Positions 8,454-17,731 of a stretch of 64,000 nt of DNA are shown here, in pieces. The first letter of the stretch is position 1, and each line of letters begins with the position of its first letter. The stretch is from Chitinophagales bacterium (GTDB lineage Bacteria; Bacteroidota; Bacteroidia; Chitinophagales; Chitinophagaceae), in contig JAATGQ010000160.1 in NCBI GenBank assembly GCA_015654595.1, forward strand, positions 1 through 64,000, read 5' to 3'. Both the position numbers and the translations under genes were made by a program. The notes under the pieces were generated by a model that saw nothing but the letters and a program-made list of their open reading frames with translations, was not told the origin of the DNA and did no database searches.

Positions 8454-11400
8454 ATGAACGCAAGCCAACCCGCACATCCGAAAAGGAGAAGTCTTGTCCG
8501 CCGGTTGGTTAGAATATTTCTAAAGACGCTGCTGACCATTTTTATCATCCTGATCCTTGTTCTCTTCCTTGTTCAGACGCCTTTCATCCAGAATATCATC
8601 CGCGGGAAAGCAGAGGAATACCTTTCCCGAAAGCTGAATACGAGGGTCCGTATCGGACATCTGTATGTCGGATTCCCCAGGACGATAGAGCTAAAAGATA
8701 TTTATCTCGAAGACCGGAAGAAAGATACTTTGCTGTCCGCCGGTCTGATAGCCGTTGACCTGCGGATGTGGGGTCTGCTCCATCACGAAGTGGATATCAA
8801 GGAGATACATTTACAGTCCTTGACAGCCAAGGTCCTGCGGGTATTACCGGATACAACGTTCAACTTCCAGTTCATTATCGACTCTTTTGCGGGCGCCCCT
8901 TCGCAAAAAAAGACGGATACCACGGCTTCCACGCCGATGAAGATCGCTTTACACGACCTGCTGCTCGACAAGATCCGGGTGGTGTACAAGGATACGGTGA
9001 CAGGAAACGATGTGGAACTGTATATCGACCAGAGCGAAACAAAGATGGATGACCTGGATCTGACGGCAGGCAAGTATAATGTTAGCTCTTTCCGGTTGAA
9101 GGGGCTGAAGGCAAAGGTCTGGCAGGAAGCACCGCTGCCGACAGTCTCCAACACAACAGCTTCAAACACAACAGCTTCAAACACAACAGCCTCCAACACA
9201 ACAGCCTCCAACACCGCACCCTCCAACACGGCTGCCGCAAACACAACGGTCGCAGATACAGCCTCCACGCCTTTACAAATCCGCGTGGGTTCAATGGACC
9301 TGGAGAACAGTTCGGTTGACTACCGCAATACGGTCGGCGCGCTTTTCGCCGATATACAGCTGGGGTCGCTGTCGGGCGGGATAAAAAGCTTTGATCTGAC
9401 CAGACAGCTGGTTTTGCTGGATCAGCTGAAGCTGACGAATACCACGGCTGCGGTCAGAATGGGAAAGACGGCAACGCACACGGGGACCAGCGGATCAGGG
9501 ACGGCGTCCAAGCACAGCGCTCAGGCTGCAGTGAAAGGCGGAAGTCCACAGGGAGGGGCAGGCAATGCATCCGACAATGGCTGGCGCTTTCTCGCGGCAA
9601 GTCTCCGCCTTGACGACAACAATATCAAATATGACGACGACAACCAACCCCGGTTAAAAAAAGGGATGGACTACGGCCACCTTGGGCTCCAAAACCTCAC
9701 CATCGACGCGGATAGCCTTGTCTATGGCCCCGACACGATCTCGGGTCGAATCGATAAGGGACAGTTTGTCGAGCAGAGCGGATTTCGGTTGAACCAACTG
9801 CACACCCGGTTCCTCTATTCCAGTCACAGAACGATACTGCAAGACCTGTTGCTGGAAACGCCCGGCACCACACTGCGGCGCAGCGCGAGCCTGGAGTATA
9901 CCTCGCTTGCGGATATGCTGAAACGCCCGGACAAAACGAAACTGTCGATCGACCTCGCCAATAGCCGCATACAGGTAAAAGATATACTGACCTTTGTTCC
10001 CGATCTGGCTTCTCAGCCCATTTTTGGTCATCCGTCGGATGTCTGGAATATCAATGCCCGGCTCAACGGCACGCTGGATGCGCTGACGATACAGCAGCTC
10101 CAGTTCACAGGTATAAAAGACCTGCGGCTGGATGCTTCCGGGCGTATCCTTCATCCAATGAATATCCAGCGGATACAGGCCGCCTTGCAGCTGAAGGACC
10201 TTTCAGGCAGCCGCGCTGCCTTACTGAGCCTGCTGCCAAAGGGAACGATGCCTGTTAATCTCAATCTTCCGGCAAAGTTCAACCTTCATGGGCAATTAGC
10301 CGGCGGGATGGATGACCTGCAGTCCGACCTGGTGCTTTCCACCTCTTCCGGCGTCGTGCTGGTAAAAGGGTACGCGCATCATTTCAGGTCTACAACCAAC
10401 GCTGACTATGATTTGACCCTGCAGATAAAAAGGCTGAATCTGGGTCAGATCATGAAGGACAGCGCACAATACGGGTTGGTGACCTCTGCCTTCCGCATTC
10501 ATGGCAAGGGACTTGACCCGCATACTGCCAGTGCCGCCTTTAAAGGAACGGTACAGTCTGCTGTCTACCGGGGATATACCTACCAGGATTTTGCACTGGA
10601 CGGCACGGTTGCCGACCAGCATGCACAGCTGATATCTTCTATCAACAATACGGCCGTTCATTTCGAGCTGAAAGCCACGGCAGACATGGCCCGTAAATTT
10701 CCGTCGCTGCAGCTGGACTGGCAGATCGATACGGTGGACCTGCATGCGCTTCACCTGGTGACAGACACACTTCAGTTCAAGGGGCATCTTCATGCCGGCT
10801 TTGACGACACCAATCCGGACTCGCTGCAAGGTGCATTGAAGCTCTATAATTTATCCCTGGTCAAGGGTACACAGCTGCTGAAGACCGACAGCATCCTGCT
10901 GCAGGCTTCGAGATCGGAAGACGTAGAAGATATCCAGCTGCATTCCGAAATGGCCGACCTCGATTGGAAAGGACATTACAAGTTAACCGAGACGGCTGAA
11001 GCGCTCAAACAAACGATCAATGCCTATTACCATCTCGATCTGGGTAAGGATACTACCTTTACCGCCCAGGATTGGACGATGCAGCTGCATTTACGGGTAT
11101 CGCCACTGGTGCTGGCGCTGATGCCTTCCCTCAGAGGCACGGACAGCATAGGGATGAAAATGGCCTTTAACAGCGATCAGAAGGATTTGAACCTGCAGCT
11201 CCTGGCGCCGCATATCCGGATGGGAGATAATCATTTCAACGGACTCGCGGTAACGGCGGCAACCAGGGAAGGACAGCTCAGGTACGGGGTGAATATGAAA
11301 GATGGAAGGGGCAGCGGCTTTGACTTTTACCAGACTTCGCTTTACGGGGGACTACAGGATGATCACCTGACGACAACCTTGTTGTTAAAGGACATAAAAG

Positions 11401-13700
11401 GAAAGAATCGCTATCGGCTGGGCGGCCAGCTGGACAAGTTAAAGGACGGGATCAAGTTGGCATTCAACGCGGATAGCCTTTTATTGAATTATGATGCCTG
11501 GCAGGTTCGTAAAGATAACTTTATCCAATACGATTCTTCCGGCCTGATCGTACATCATTTTACGATCAGCCATAACAATGACTCTATGTCGGTCAGCAGC
11601 TCAGAAGATGCGGCTACCGCGCCGATCGACGTTCGGTTTGCCGACTTTCACCTCAGTACGATCAGTCACCTGATCGATCAGGACTCGCTGCTGGTGGAAG
11701 GGTTGCTGAATGGGAAGGCAGAAATAAAAAATCTTTTTTCCAGCCCCGTTTTTACATCTGATCTGACCATACAACACCTTAGTTATAAAACGGACAGCAT
11801 CGGAGACCTGGCGATAAAGGTCAACAATCAAACCGCCAATGCATTGTCTGCTGATATTTCATTGGAAGGCAGCGGCAATGATATAAAGATCAAGGGCCAA
11901 TACTATACCGGGGAGGGAAGAATGGATCTGAAGCTGATGCTGGGCCGGCTGAACCTCGGGTCTTTTGCCCGTGCCGCACAGGATGAAGTGGAAGCGATGT
12001 CGGGGGCGCTTAAGGGGCAGTTGTCGATTTCCGGCACGATGAATCAACCGCTGTTAAAAGGGAATCTGTACTTTGACAGCGCCCGGATCGTTCCGGTTAT
12101 TTCGGGCGAGCCCTTAAAGCTCTCCAATGACAAGATAGAGTTTGATGAGGACGGCTTCAACTTCAGCAAGTTCCGTTTGCAGGACTCTGCGGGCAACAAG
12201 CTGACCATCGACGGGAATGCGTTTACAAAGACATACAGAGACTATAGTTTCGACATATCCCTGAATGCGGGAAATTTCAGACTGGTCAACGCGCCGGAAG
12301 CCAGCAGCAGACAGTTTTATGGAACGCTTAATCTCGATGCGGCCATCAACCTGGAAGGGAACATGAATGCGCCTAAAGTGGATGGGGACGTCCGGATCAA
12401 CAAAAAAACAAACTTCTACTTTGTACTCCCCGGGGAAGACCCGGAACTGGTGAGCAGGGAAGGCGTCGTCCGTTTTGTAGACAAGGACCACCCCGGCGAT
12501 ACCTTGATAGACAGAGCGGCGCAAATCTTAAAAGCCAGGAAGGCGCCGGTGCAGGGGCTGGACGTCAGCATGAATATCCAGACGGACAGCAGCGCCATCC
12601 TGACAATGGTGATAGACGAGCGGACAGGGGAAGGTCTCACCGTACGGGGCCGAAGCAATCTCGTCTTTGGTATGGACAAGAGCGGCAAGATGGATCTGAC
12701 CGGTTCTTTCGAAGTGGAAAGCGGATCGTATAACCTTTCGCTGGATGTGTTGAAACGCAAGTTCGACATTCAGAGAGGCAGCACGATCACCTGGACGGGC
12801 GACCCCACCGCAGCGGTGCTGGACCTGACGGCTGCCTATACAGCCAATACGCCATCTCTGGATCTGATCGCCAATGAGGTGGCGGGCCGCAGCCAGACGG
12901 ATATCAACAAATTCAAACAAAAACTGCCTTTCCTGGTCTCGCTGAAGATGGAAGGCGAACTGATGAAGCCAAAGATCACTTTCGATATTACGCTGCCCCC
13001 CAATGTGCTTACCCTTTGGCCGGACGTCGATCAGAAGCTGCAGCAGATCAGGGCGGAAGAATCTGAACTTAACAAGCAGGTCTTTGCGCTGCTGCTGCTG
13101 AACAGGTTTGTGGGAGATGACCCGTTGCAAAGCGCTGCCGGCGGCGGTTCTACGGTTGGCAACATGGCCTTCCAGAGCGCCAGCCAGATATTGACCAACC
13201 AATTGGATCAACTCGCCGGAAGCCTGATCAAGGGCGTGGATATCAATTTCGATCTGAATAACCAGCAGGATTTCAGTACGGGTGCCGAGCAGGACTATAC
13301 GGAACTGAACGTTTCGGTATCGAAACAATTGTTCAACGACAGGATCAAGGTGAGCGTAGGCAGCGACTTTGACGTACAGGGAGAAAACAATCCCGGTCAG
13401 CAGACTTCGAATATTGCGGGCGATGTGGCGGTAGACTATAAACTGACAAAGGATGGCCGCTATATGCTTCGGGCCTATCGGAAGAACCAGTACGAAGCTG
13501 TGGTGGAAGGACAGGTCGTGGAATCGGGACTTAGCTTTATCTTGACCTTTGATTACAATAAGCTGAAAGAGATCTTCCAGAAGACAAGAGACGAAAAATT
13601 AAACGAGAGGAGTAGGTCAAAACCTGCCCAAAAAGCAACGCCGTCCAACTCCTCAACCCCAGCAAACTCCACAACTCCTAAGAATTCAAATCAACAGTAA
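8454..13700 (+). CDS. tamB: TamB-family translocation and assembly module protein
   Basis: A 1748-residue protein anchored by a single N-terminal helix (about 22-45). The remainder is repetitive beta-rich sequence typical of TamB/AsmA-like bridges that span the periplasm as a lipid-carrying beta groove. The conserved TamB (DUF490) domain occupies roughly the last 400-450 residues, ending with strands up to FILTFDYNKL; a polar Ser/Pro/Asn tail follows. A Ser-Asn-Thr-Thr-Ala tandem tract interrupts the N-terminal third (DNA 9147-9251). The stop overlaps the tamL start by one base, implying translational coupling. TamB proteins contribute to outer-membrane lipid homeostasis or protein assembly. 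Confidence 0.92.
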   Translation: MNASQPAHPKRRSLVRRLVRIFLKTLLTIFIILILVLFLVQTPFIQNIIRGKAEEYLSRKLNTRVRIGHLYVGFPRTIELKDIYLEDRKKDTLLSAGLIAVDLRMWGLLHHEVDIKEIHLQSLTAKVLRVLPDTTFNFQFIIDSFAGAPSQKKTDTTASTPMKIALHDLLLDKIRVVYKDTVTGNDVELYIDQSETKMDDLDLTAGKYNVSSFRLKGLKAKVWQEAPLPTVSNTTASNTTASNTTASNTTASNTAPSNTAAANTTVADTASTPLQIRVGSMDLENSSVDYRNTVGALFADIQLGSLSGGIKSFDLTRQLVLLDQLKLTNTTAAVRMGKTATHTGTSGSGTASKHSAQAAVKGGSPQGGAGNASDNGWRFLAASLRLDDNNIKYDDDNQPRLKKGMDYGHLGLQNLTIDADSLVYGPDTISGRIDKGQFVEQSGFRLNQLHTRFLYSSHRTILQDLLLETPGTTLRRSASLEYTSLADMLKRPDKTKLSIDLANSRIQVKDILTFVPDLASQPIFGHPSDVWNINARLNGTLDALTIQQLQFTGIKDLRLDASGRILHPMNIQRIQAALQLKDLSGSRAALLSLLPKGTMPVNLNLPAKFNLHGQLAGGMDDLQSDLVLSTSSGVVLVKGYAHHFRSTTNADYDLTLQIKRLNLGQIMKDSAQYGLVTSAFRIHGKGLDPHTASAAFKGTVQSAVYRGYTYQDFALDGTVADQHAQLISSINNTAVHFELKATADMARKFPSLQLDWQIDTVDLHALHLVTDTLQFKGHLHAGFDDTNPDSLQGALKLYNLSLVKGTQLLKTDSILLQASRSEDVEDIQLHSEMADLDWKGHYKLTETAEALKQTINAYYHLDLGKDTTFTAQDWTMQLHLRVSPLVLALMPSLRGTDSIGMKMAFNSDQKDLNLQLLAPHIRMGDNHFNGLAVTAATREGQLRYGVNMKDGRGSGFDFYQTSLYGGLQDDHLTTTLLLKDIKGKNRYRLGGQLDKLKDGIKLAFNADSLLLNYDAWQVRKDNFIQYDSSGLIVHHFTISHNNDSMSVSSSEDAATAPIDVRFADFHLSTISHLIDQDSLLVEGLLNGKAEIKNLFSSPVFTSDLTIQHLSYKTDSIGDLAIKVNNQTANALSADISLEGSGNDIKIKGQYYTGEGRMDLKLMLGRLNLGSFARAAQDEVEAMSGALKGQLSISGTMNQPLLKGNLYFDSARIVPVISGEPLKLSNDKIEFDEDGFNFSKFRLQDSAGNKLTIDGNAFTKTYRDYSFDISLNAGNFRLVNAPEASSRQFYGTLNLDAAINLEGNMNAPKVDGDVRINKKTNFYFVLPGEDPELVSREGVVRFVDKDHPGDTLIDRAAQILKARKAPVQGLDVSMNIQTDSSAILTMVIDERTGEGLTVRGRSNLVFGMDKSGKMDLTGSFEVESGSYNLSLDVLKRKFDIQRGSTITWTGDPTAAVLDLTAAYTANTPSLDLIANEVAGRSQTDINKFKQKLPFLVSLKMEGELMKPKITFDITLPPNVLTLWPDVDQKLQQIRAEESELNKQVFALLLLNRFVGDDPLQSAAGGGSTVGNMAFQSASQILTNQLDQLAGSLIKGVDINFDLNNQQDFSTGAEQDYTELNVSVSKQLFNDRIKVSVGSDFDVQGENNPGQQTSNIAGDVAVDYKLTKDGRYMLRAYRKNQYEAVVEGQVVESGLSFILTFDYNKLKEIFQKTRDEKLNERSRSKPAQKATPSNSSTPANSTTPKNSNQQ
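9147..9251 (+). repeat. 15-bp tandem repeat inside tamB
   Basis: About seven in-frame copies of a 15-base unit (TCCAACACAACAGCT and variants) encode repeated Ser-Asn-Thr-Thr-Ala. Central copies are nearly identical and the outer ones diverged. The unit keeps the frame, so copy-number change would only lengthen a linker. Confidence 0.9.
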
Positions 13701-15997
13701 TGGCCGGGAAACTAAGTATTATCCGACAGCTTGTGCCTTTATACCTGGTGCTGTTTTGTATAGCCTGCAACGAAGCCAAATATCTTGGCCCCGGCCAGGC
13801 CTTGTATGCGGGTAATACGACAAAGGTGGAATCTTCGGTTCCGATCACCAAAAAGCAGAAGAAAGAAGTGACGGGAGAGCTGTCGGGCTTGCTCCGGCCA
13901 AAGCTGAATGCAAAGATCCTGGGCTGGCGCTATAAACTTTGGATCTATAATATTTCGGGTACGCCAAAGAAGGATAAAGGATTTAAACACTGGCTGAAAT
14001 ATAAGGTCGGGGAACCGCCGGTGCTGGCGACGCCTACCCTGATCGACAAGAACCGTGCGATCATGCAGAATCACCTTGAGAATAAGGGCTATTTCAAGGA
14101 CACGGTAGTAACAGACACCAAAGTGAAGAACAAACATCTGACGGCGATTTACACGGCCCAGATAGGGTGGCGGTATACGATCCGGAAAGTGTGGTTCTAT
14201 AGCGACAGCGATGCGTTGAGCCATCGTATAGATACCACTATGCGTCGTACTATGTTACATAAGGGAGATCCCTTTGACCTGGATGTGGTCAAGAATGAGC
14301 GGACCCGTATCGATGCAAGATTAAAGAATAAGGGCTTTTATTTTTTCAGCCCGGATTATCTGCACTATGACCTTGATACCACGGTGGGAAATCACCAGCT
14401 GGATATGAGGATGAGCATAAAAGAGGAGACGCCCGACGTTGCAAGAAATCTTTATCATATCAACAATGTGGTGGTCTACGCTCAATACGATATACGCAGC
14501 GACACAAGTCTGAAGCGGGCGTATACTACGCCCGAGGGCTATCATATCCTGGATACAGCGCATTATCTGAAGCCGGTAGTCTTTAGAAAGACGCTGGTTT
14601 TCAAGCCGGGAAACGTTTACAAACGCGATGATCACAATCTTTCCCTGAGCAGACTGGTGAGTCTTGGCGTGTTTAAATTTGTAAAGGCCAGATTTGAGCC
14701 GGCCAATGATAATGACACCAACAGCCTGTTGAATGCTTATTATTATCTTACTCCGTCCCTGAAGCGGTCGATCCAGTTCGAAACGTCCGCGCTGACCAGG
14801 TCGGATAATACCACCGGAACGGAGGCGTCCATCAGCTGGAAGAATCGTAACCTGATGCGCGGCGCAGAACTGTTCACTGCCAGCCTTTATGGCGGTCTGG
14901 AAGAACAATCGATTGGCAATGGATTGAAAGTCGCTACACGCAGGGCCGGGATCGATCTTAACCTGTATGTGCCGCGGATCATTTCTCCTTTCAATTTAAA
15001 TACAAGCAGCGCCTTTGTCCCAAAGACCAGGATCGAGGCAGCGTATGATATCTTCGACCGAAGCGACGAGTACACGCTTACTTCCGCCAGGGCGAGCTTT
15101 GGCTATGTGTTCAAAAACAGGGTCACATCCGAGAATGCGATCACGATCCTGGGAATAAACTATGTACGGCCTACCAATATCTCTCCGGTTTACCGGTTGC
15201 TGCTGGATACCAATATCACACAGGCGAGAGCGATCGAGCGGCAATTCATCATCGGCCCCCAGTATAATTTTAACTATAACTCCCAGGCAAAGCCTAACCA
15301 CCGGGTAAATAACTATTACTTCAACGGGAATGTGGATCTCTCCAATAATCTGCTCGGGATATTGTCGGGAGCGAACATCAATAAAGGCAAAGAACGGGAG
15401 ATCTTCAACGTGCCTTTTGCCCAATATGTCCGGTTAGAAGCGGATTTCCGGCATTATCTGAGCTTTGGTAAGTATAGTACCCTTGTTTCGCGGATTACGG
15501 GAGGCATCGGTTATTCTTACGGTAACAGCAGTACGATGCCGTTTGTGAAGGAGTTTTTTGCGGGAGGGACCAATGATATCCGCGCTTTCCGGTCAAGAGC
15601 GCTTGGGCCGGGCAGCTACAATGTCGGCGATGTGAACAGGACACCCGCAATTCCTGATCAGCCGGGCGATATCAAGCTGGAAGCAAACCTCGAGTACCGC
15701 GCAAAACTCTTTTCTATCGTCAGATGGGCCATATTTGCAGATGCCGGCAACGTCTGGACACTGAGGACGGATTCCAGCCGTCCCGGATCGGTATTCACGC
15801 CGCACTTTGCAAACGATATTGCGGTAGGCGTAGGGACAGGGCTGCGCTTTGACCTCACTATTCTCGTACTTCGGCTGGATCTGGCTGTACCGGTAAGGTA
15901 TCCCTATAAACAGCCCGACGGATCGCAATGGACCTTTAACAAAGTGACAGATATAAGTGATCTGGTGCTAAACCTTGCTATAGGATATCCTTTCTAA
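13700..15997 (+). CDS. tamL: TamL: Omp85/BamA-family lipoprotein partner of TamB
   Basis: A 765-residue outer-membrane protein. The N-terminus is a signal sequence ending in a lipoprotein-type Cys (Cys23 after VLFCIA), the hallmark that separates the Bacteroidota TamL group from classical TamA. POTRA-like repeats occupy about 40-340 (for example IRKVWFYSDSDALSH and VVYAQYDIRSD). A 16-strand D15/surface-antigen barrel follows, with the conserved FFAGGTNDIRAFRSRALGPGSY block near 615-635 (the lid-lock VRGF-like motif) and a terminal strand LNLAIGYPF ending in Phe. It starts within the tamB stop codon (TAATG). Together the two genes would form the TAM complex. Confidence 0.92.
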   Translation: MAGKLSIIRQLVPLYLVLFCIACNEAKYLGPGQALYAGNTTKVESSVPITKKQKKEVTGELSGLLRPKLNAKILGWRYKLWIYNISGTPKKDKGFKHWLKYKVGEPPVLATPTLIDKNRAIMQNHLENKGYFKDTVVTDTKVKNKHLTAIYTAQIGWRYTIRKVWFYSDSDALSHRIDTTMRRTMLHKGDPFDLDVVKNERTRIDARLKNKGFYFFSPDYLHYDLDTTVGNHQLDMRMSIKEETPDVARNLYHINNVVVYAQYDIRSDTSLKRAYTTPEGYHILDTAHYLKPVVFRKTLVFKPGNVYKRDDHNLSLSRLVSLGVFKFVKARFEPANDNDTNSLLNAYYYLTPSLKRSIQFETSALTRSDNTTGTEASISWKNRNLMRGAELFTASLYGGLEEQSIGNGLKVATRRAGIDLNLYVPRIISPFNLNTSSAFVPKTRIEAAYDIFDRSDEYTLTSARASFGYVFKNRVTSENAITILGINYVRPTNISPVYRLLLDTNITQARAIERQFIIGPQYNFNYNSQAKPNHRVNNYYFNGNVDLSNNLLGILSGANINKGKEREIFNVPFAQYVRLEADFRHYLSFGKYSTLVSRITGGIGYSYGNSSTMPFVKEFFAGGTNDIRAFRSRALGPGSYNVGDVNRTPAIPDQPGDIKLEANLEYRAKLFSIVRWAIFADAGNVWTLRTDSSRPGSVFTPHFANDIAVGVGTGLRFDLTILVLRLDLAVPVRYPYKQPDGSQWTFNKVTDISDLVLNLAIGYPF

Positions 15998-16128
15998 GAC
16001 GGGTCTTACTTCTACAATTATAAGGAAAGAAACTCCACACGACCGCAATACGCCGCCATGGCATTATTTTTTAGGATAAATAGACATATAGGTAAACATT
16101 CATTATTAACGATCTTAAACTCAGCTAT

Positions 16129-16314
16129 ATGTCTAATCAAAAACACAAGCAGCCGCGGGATAAGATGGAAGATGAAATACCGCATAATCATGCCCGCAGG
16201 CCCAAATTGGGAATGAGCCACACCGATGATGTAAAGACCGGCATGGCTATCCGCGGCGCGACGGTGTTGAACACGGAGGACACCCAAAAGAAGACTCCGA
16301 AATTGTATAAATAG
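16129..16314 (+). CDS. Hypothetical 61-residue polar protein
   Basis: A 61-residue open frame rich in Lys, His, Asp and Thr with no hydrophobic stretch, so a soluble, perhaps disordered, cytoplasmic protein. It sits 25 bases upstream of the DUF2383 gene in the same direction and is probably co-transcribed with it. I do not recognise a family. Similar small polar proteins often accompany stress genes in Bacteroidota, but that is only context. Confidence 0.6.
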   Translation: MSNQKHKQPRDKMEDEIPHNHARRPKLGMSHTDDVKTGMAIRGATVLNTEDTQKKTPKLYK

Positions 16315-16339
16315 GATCGATTATAAAATAGACCTTCTT

Positions 16340-16876
16340 ATGAATCCGAAACTGCATAGTCACCAGGCTCCCGGGAAAGGATTAACGGTGCCGGCACGGT
16401 ATAAGAAAACACTCCACGTCCTCAACGACCTTGTCAGGATAAACATTGATCGTATCACCGGATATGAAAAAGCAGCTCATCAGGATAAGACCAAAGACCC
16501 GGATCTTAGGGATCTCTTTTATAAAATGGCGACAGAAAGCAGATCCTATGTAAACGACCTCCATGCGGAGATCATCCGCATGGGAGGAGCGCCGGTAACG
16601 CAGTCTACTATCACCGGGAAGATCTATCTTCATTGGCTTGATGGGAAAAATATGTACGACGGTGAAGATAACAGCCGGCTGTTTAGCGAATGTATGAAGA
16701 GTGAAGAAGGGATACAGCGATCCTATCACCAGGCATTGCAGGAAGGGCTTCCCGAAAACCTCCAACAGCTGGCTGAAAGTCAGCTCTGGGCGCTGGAAAG
16801 GGCGCAGCAACGGTTACAACAGACGAATCAGGTAAAACAACACGATGATCAATACGACAGACTTACAGGAATGTGA
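16340..16876 (+). CDS. PA2169/DUF2383 four-helix-bundle protein
   Basis: A 178-residue protein matching the ferritin-like PA2169 family. Helix 1 carries LNDLVRINIDRITGYEKAAHQ, helix 2 LRDLFYKMATESRSYVNDLHAEIIRMGG, helix 3 follows a Gly/Asp loop (LFSECMKSEEGIQRSYHQAL), and helix 4 contains QQLAESQLWALERAQQRL. The spaced Glu and His residues are those that bind metal in the ferritin fold, but the role of this family is not established; it is usually associated with stress conditions. The 3' end overlaps the next gene by 32 bases in another frame. Confidence 0.88.
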   Translation: MNPKLHSHQAPGKGLTVPARYKKTLHVLNDLVRINIDRITGYEKAAHQDKTKDPDLRDLFYKMATESRSYVNDLHAEIIRMGGAPVTQSTITGKIYLHWLDGKNMYDGEDNSRLFSECMKSEEGIQRSYHQALQEGLPENLQQLAESQLWALERAQQRLQQTNQVKQHDDQYDRLTGM

Positions 16877-17177
16877 GATACTGCTTCCAGGAAACTGGGA
16901 ACGGTTGGATAATAGAGACGTCTACTCTTTTACCAACGACCAGATGAAGGTCGATGACGACCGCCTTTTTAAGGAATTATACATCGATCACCCCGAAGGA
17001 AAAGGAAGAGACGCCTGGCGATACGCACTGATGATAAAAGATGATTATTGCGGCGTCGTGATCAATGAAGATGAGTTCATTATACGATCGATCACCCGAC
17101 ACCCGGATAAGTCCCTGACGATGGAGTGGAAGGATGAAGCGGGTGCGATAATAAGATTCAGGAAGGCCGCGGTATAA
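16845..17177 (+). CDS. Hypothetical 110-residue protein overlapping the DUF2383 gene
   Basis: A 110-residue frame beginning 32 bases before the DUF2383 stop, which suggests translational coupling. It is rich in Asp, Glu and aromatic residues with alternating strand-like segments (YALMIKDDYCGVVIN, EFIIRSITRHP, LTMEWKD, AIIRFRK), so probably a small beta-rich soluble domain. No signal peptide and no family recognised. The well-formed terminator at 17226-17260 supports a genuine gene end. Confidence 0.7.
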   Translation: MINTTDLQECEILLPGNWERLDNRDVYSFTNDQMKVDDDRLFKELYIDHPEGKGRDAWRYALMIKDDYCGVVINEDEFIIRSITRHPDKSLTMEWKDEAGAIIRFRKAAV

Positions 17178-17225
17178 CTGCGGCCTTCTCCCGGCAAACA
17201 AAGTGCTGCCGGACATAATCGAAAA

Positions 17226-17260
17226 AAACGCCGTCTACTTTTTGAGACGGCGTTTTTTAT
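17226..17260. terminator. Bidirectional terminator between convergent small genes
   Basis: A 9-10-bp stem (AACGCCGTCT with AGACGGCGTT, 17228-17254) is flanked by an A-run on the left and a T-run on the right. It can serve both the 110-residue gene (plus) and the 49-residue gene (minus), whose stop codon begins right beside it. Confidence 0.88.
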
Positions 17261-17409
17261 TAGTGGTGTTTGAAATATTGAATAGCCCTCTCATGTTTCT
17301 TCGCCTCCTCCATACTCTGGAAGGTTCCCAAATTTTTCCTCCGATTGGTCTTCGGATCTTTCTTCCTCGAATAGATCCGGTATTCTCCTGATTTTAACTT
17401 ACGTATCAT
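17260..17409 (-). CDS. Conserved 49-residue basic protein
   Basis: A 49-residue frame, too short for most gene callers. It opens with MIRKLKSGEYRIYSRKKDP, continues through a Lys/Arg-rich middle, and closes with an Ala-Lys-Lys-His-Glu helix and an aromatic-His end. I recognise this pattern as a small conserved protein found widely in Bacteroidota and Proteobacteria without known function. The layout of basic strands plus one helix suggests nucleic-acid binding, which is inference. It is convergent with the 110-residue gene and shares its terminator. Confidence 0.82.
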   Translation of the reverse strand: MIRKLKSGEYRIYSRKKDPKTNRRKNLGTFQSMEEAKKHERAIQYFKHH

Positions 17410-17731
17410 AATTTTTTGATTTTTGATTTATAAAATTAAAACCTCGTAGAAACGGGGTCTTGGATTCTTCTTTCAGGTTTATTGACGAACTTATGTATTA
17501 AATAATTATGCCAGACGAGGTAAATGCCGGCGGGAAGCCGCTGTGGTATAATTTCCTCACTCTTTTCCTGGAATTTTTCGCAAAACCACCTTAAAATGGT
17601 AGGTTAGTAGGAGGGGGAAAACTTGTTTTACATTGATAATGAGCCTTCCGGAATAAATGTCCGTTTTAATGGTATTTCGATAAAATGTAACTGGTATTGA
17701 TTTTGAAAAATTGAAGGTAAAATAGAATGTT
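17410..17731. other. 322-base gap without an accepted gene
   Basis: An AT-rich upstream region shared by the 49-residue gene (minus) and the split-barrel gene (plus). It holds only a 28-codon open frame (17508-17594) with no support. I see no clear promoter match or structured element. Confidence 0.5.

Noticed and set aside
17508-17594. 28-codon frame in the gap before the split-barrel gene
   Set aside because: Too short, no ribosome-binding or family support.
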